In this document: positions 60,851 to 64,000 of the stretch, piece by piece
How positions within the stretch are numbered: the first letter of the stretch is position 1
Layout of the letters: each line of letters starts with the position of its first letter
Assembly (NCBI RefSeq): GCF_029784155.1
Contig: NC_073693.1
Span: 115,718,503 to 115,782,502, forward strand
Direction of reading: 5' to 3'
Origin: Uranotaenia lowii
Lineage: Eukaryota; Arthropoda; Insecta; Diptera; Culicidae
DNA: 64,000 nucleotides
Position numbers and translations under genes: made by a program
Notes under the pieces: generated by a model
What the model saw: the letters and a program-made list of their open reading frames with translations, nothing else
The model's database searches: none
What the model was told of the DNA's origin: nothing

Positions 60851-62331
60851 ATAATAAAAAAAGACACTTAAATGTTTTTTGAGGTTTCGAGGTAAATTTA
60901 CATGAAAATTTCCAGAAAATAGAATGATTGAAATCATCGTAGCCTTAACAGGTTAGTTCTTTTTTATGTATTTAGTTTTAATTTCCAATTGAATGTTATT
61001 GAATCTTGAAAATATCACATATTCTGAAATTAAATCGCAGATCATCTTCAACACTGTTCAGGAAAATTTTAAATCAGGCAACAATGGTTTAAATTGGCAG
61101 GTGTGTCTTTTAGGAAAAATGTAAATGAAAAGTATTCATGTAAAATGCATGTAAGATTGATTGGAGCAAATTTTTTGATAATTTATGAAAAAATCCGTAG
61201 AATTGAGTTGAAGTTCTTAGATTTGATTCCGAGATAATTAGGCGGAACAATTCGAGCAAACGGAAAATATGGATATGTAAAAAAATAGGACATGTTCAAG
61301 AAAGCGAGACGATTAACAACTCAAGATTTGATGCTTTTTTAAAGTCAAACAGCAAAGAAAAAATGGAAAATAGACGCCAAGTTTAACATGGTAAGACAAA
61401 GTTTACCGGGTCTGCTAGTCTTTTATAAAATTTGATTTATTAAAATATCTTTTTCATGAATGTTTGATAAATAGTGAAGAGTGTAACTGCTGTAGCATTT
61501 AATTTATCTTCATGAAACATTAACATCACATTGAAATGTTTTTCAACCAAATTTCAGCTGAAATTTTATGTTATTCAGTTTATTTTCACAGAGTTATGAC
61601 TATTTTTTCTGGGTAATACGGGCTAAATTACACTTTGCTCAGTTCTCTTCGGTCTAACCTGATGGTAGATTTGAATTTCTGAAAAAAGATCACGTAGAAA
61701 AGGTAGTATTTCAGCCCTTCAAACCTACGACTTCAAATTTTTGGGATTTCGGGTCCAAATTTTCCCACTATGCAAGATTTCAATCAAAATCGAAGGGGTT
61801 CGCTGTTGACACGAAAAACTCTTGAAGAAACGTCATGTTGATGCAACAGATAATCTCGAAATTTGAGGAACAGTTGTTTTGCAGAACAATCCATAGATCT
61901 TTTGCATAATATTTTTAGTTATTGGTCGGGATGAAGGATTCATAACAAAAATCCGATGAAAAGGAAGAAAAACTTCTCAAAGCCAAAGCGGTCTGAGTGT
62001 CTTAAAACTACTTTGACACTCTTCAGACATTGCAAGTTGCCCGACTTTCCAGGGATACACACATACATTTTAAAACGAGTTTAATAAATTGTCAATCGTT
62101 CTCAAAATACAGTTATCATGACTAAAGAACCCATTTTAGAAGTAACTCTATTTAAAGTAGCCCATATTGATAAACATAACTTAGTCGTAATTATTGATTA
62201 CTTTTGGTCACTAGAAAATTGAATTTATTTTATTTTATTTATTTAAGTCTTTGACTGCCGTCATACAGACCGAGTATTAAAATTAATGTTCAAATAAGGG
62301 TTATGTTAAAGCTAGGAAACATCACGGATCT

Positions 62332-62344
62332 CCCCCCCCCCCCT
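62332..62344. repeat. Poly-C tract
   Basis: A run of about 12 C residues in AT-rich intronic DNA. Confidence 0.85.
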
Positions 62345-62349
62345 TAAGG

Positions 62350-64000
62350 GTCCAAAAATGTCAAGCAAAATGTTCTTCTCTAAACTCACAATTTTAAATT
62401 CCTAATCAAATTTTGATGAATGACTAAAGTGAACCTAGAGTAGCAATCTCTACACAGAACTAAGACCAAAACCTCGAAATCTTATCCCAGGTCCACAATT
62501 CTACTACAGATTTTCCAAAATTTTCTCAATTGTTGATAGATATTTAAAGACTGTACTCGAAAAACGCTATCAATTGTTATTCACAAAAGGAGTTGGTGCA
62601 TGAATTATGGGTACAGTCCTTAGTTTCGACATCGAATTTTCAATTGATTTGACTCACTAAGGTTAGATTCAATTAAGATTTGACTCACTAAGGTTACCTG
62701 ATGGCCCGGATTTTACCCGAATGTTTTTACTTTATTGGCAAAATCAAAGAAAAACTTGATTTGCGTGATAAGAATTGTGTACTTTGCATCCAAAACATTT
62801 TTTTTACCAAAGTTTATTCAAATAAAGTGGCCATAGTTTTCCGAAAAACAAACTTTTCGAGTTATTTTTCTTCTTGATTTTAATTGAAGAATTCCTAAAT
62901 TCGCCTAGGTATTGTCCAGATTTTGAGATGTAAACTTTGAAATGGAATGTCCGGATCTGCAAGGTTTTTAGATAAAATAGCCCGGATTTGCGCTGCCCGG
63001 ATAAGTCCAAAAAATATCTGATGAGCTTATGTTTGAACAATTCCGATATTCTGATACCAATTTTTTTTTAATTTCAATTTGTTGCCTGTGACCGGATTGT
63101 GGAATCTGTACACAGTTTATTATGCTTAATTTTCAGTTCGGCTCATCATTGGAACAAAGTCCTGATTCGAATCTTGGTTTTACAATTAAAACAAAAATTA
63201 AATTCATTTTCTATGGTCGGAAGAAAATATATTGAAAAGACGAAATCGTTTTTAGGATTTGGATGTAAAATTTTTACTCCTATTTTTTATTTAGAATTGA
63301 AATTTAAAAAAAGTTCCATTATATAAATACAGAATTGAAATATCAGAGTTTCATCATTCGAAATTTTCATTCAGATTCACTAGTTGAACAACGAATAAAT
63401 AATTGAAGAAAAATTCATATGGCAAAACAAAAATTCAAAATTCAAATAAGAGATTTCTGGTTAAAGATTATGTCTGTTTTGTTCATAGATTCATTAGATT
63501 CAGAAATCGATTTCAAATATGGAATCCAAAATTTTTATTTAGATTCAAAATGCAGAATTCAAATGCAGAAATGCAGAATGCAGAAAACAAATCACAAAAC
63601 AGGTACAATTAAAGATCTTAAAGATTTTTTAAAATAATGTTCTTTGAAAAATCTAAATTATAATTTTAAATTTTTTCACAGGATTTTAATAATAAAATAA
63701 ATTATTAATGATGATTTATTGTTGATAAAATAACTTAATTTTCAGGTTCAGTAAATCCAGCTGGAAACCTAATTTAATGGTTTGTTGTTTAACACTATTT
63801 ATAATTTTTATACTTCAAAACAAAATTTAAACTAAAATCTGAATGCATCGAGTTTACAAGTGTTGAAAATAGATCTTGAGTCCCAAACTAGTTTTTCTTT
63901 CAAATGTAGCCTTTAAAATTTCTCATTAATTTTTCAAAGCTTACAAAAAAAATGAACACTTTCAGGACTTGTTTTCAAAAGTAATGTTTAAAATCATTTA
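62350..64000 (+). repeat. Dispersed repeat, copy 2 (uninterrupted)
   Basis: It aligns in pieces with 47040-48330 and continues to the window end. At the place where copy 1 carries the foldback element this copy has continuous sequence (AAATTATTAATGATGATTTA, about 63690-63720). The middle (62720-63690) has extra or diverged sequence. It lies inside the cadherin upstream intron. Non-coding. Confidence 0.55.

Larger units (their letters stand above)
58955..61418 (+). mobile_element. Helitron-like element
   Basis: It begins A/TCTATTATATAAAATTCTC followed by CCGCCGAAATGACCCAACCG, a 5' end of the type seen at 16294. The right end reads ACAAAGTTTACCGGGTCTGC then CTAG/T, matching the CTRR-T terminus of Helitrons; there is no target duplication, as expected. 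No Rep/helicase reading frame is present in the 2.46 kb, so it would be non-autonomous or a decayed composite. A strong 3' hairpin was not obvious, which lowers confidence. Confidence 0.55.

Overview
The window is nuclear DNA from an insect, most likely a mosquito or close dipteran. The evidence is two multi-exon-style animal genes, very large AT-rich spacers, a tRNA-derived SINE, an I/Loner-like LINE tail, several DD37E Tc1/mariner elements (a group described from mosquitoes), and a neurogenin-type bHLH gene beside a cadherin, as in the tap/Cad74A neighbourhood of Drosophila. There are no tRNA or rRNA genes and no bacterial features. Only two host protein genes can be supported, both on the minus strand. 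Region by region: (1) 1-6418 holds the intronless tap homologue (CDS 3763-4974) with a recognisable core promoter near 5150-5184 and a poly(A) signal at 3555-3560. (2) 6419-10100 is a 3.7 kb, nearly perfect ATAATC hexamer satellite, lying about 1.3 kb upstream of the tap start site. (3) 10.2-42.5 kb is gene-poor intergenic DNA. It contains a foldback element, a decayed DD37E mariner, a Helitron-like element with a 143-bp satellite, a complete short LTR retrotransposon with near-identical LTRs, several TIR/MITE elements (two with clear target duplications, 3 bp TAA and 9 bp), a minisatellite, and a LINE 3' end with a 12-bp target duplication. (4) 43.4-64 kb is the 3' part of a classical-type cadherin gene, probably Cad74A. 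Two ectodomain exons (56746-56987 and 55050-56476) and, by my reading, a terminal exon at 43419-43530 encode the last cadherin repeats, one transmembrane helix and a short cytoplasmic tail. The gene continues beyond the right edge. Its last intron (about 11.5 kb) and its upstream intron (over 7 kb) are packed with transposons, including two long hairpin-forming inverted repeats. How the parts relate: tap is a proneural/neuronal transcription factor and the cadherin is an adhesion protein; nothing in the sequence shows they work together, and their adjacency is best read as conserved gene order. Everything else is mobile-element biology. I see no convincing novel enzymatic system. The most unusual items are the giant hexamer array beside tap, the two hairpin repeats inside a transcribed cadherin intron, the far-downstream cadherin tail exon, and several young, well-bounded non-autonomous elements.
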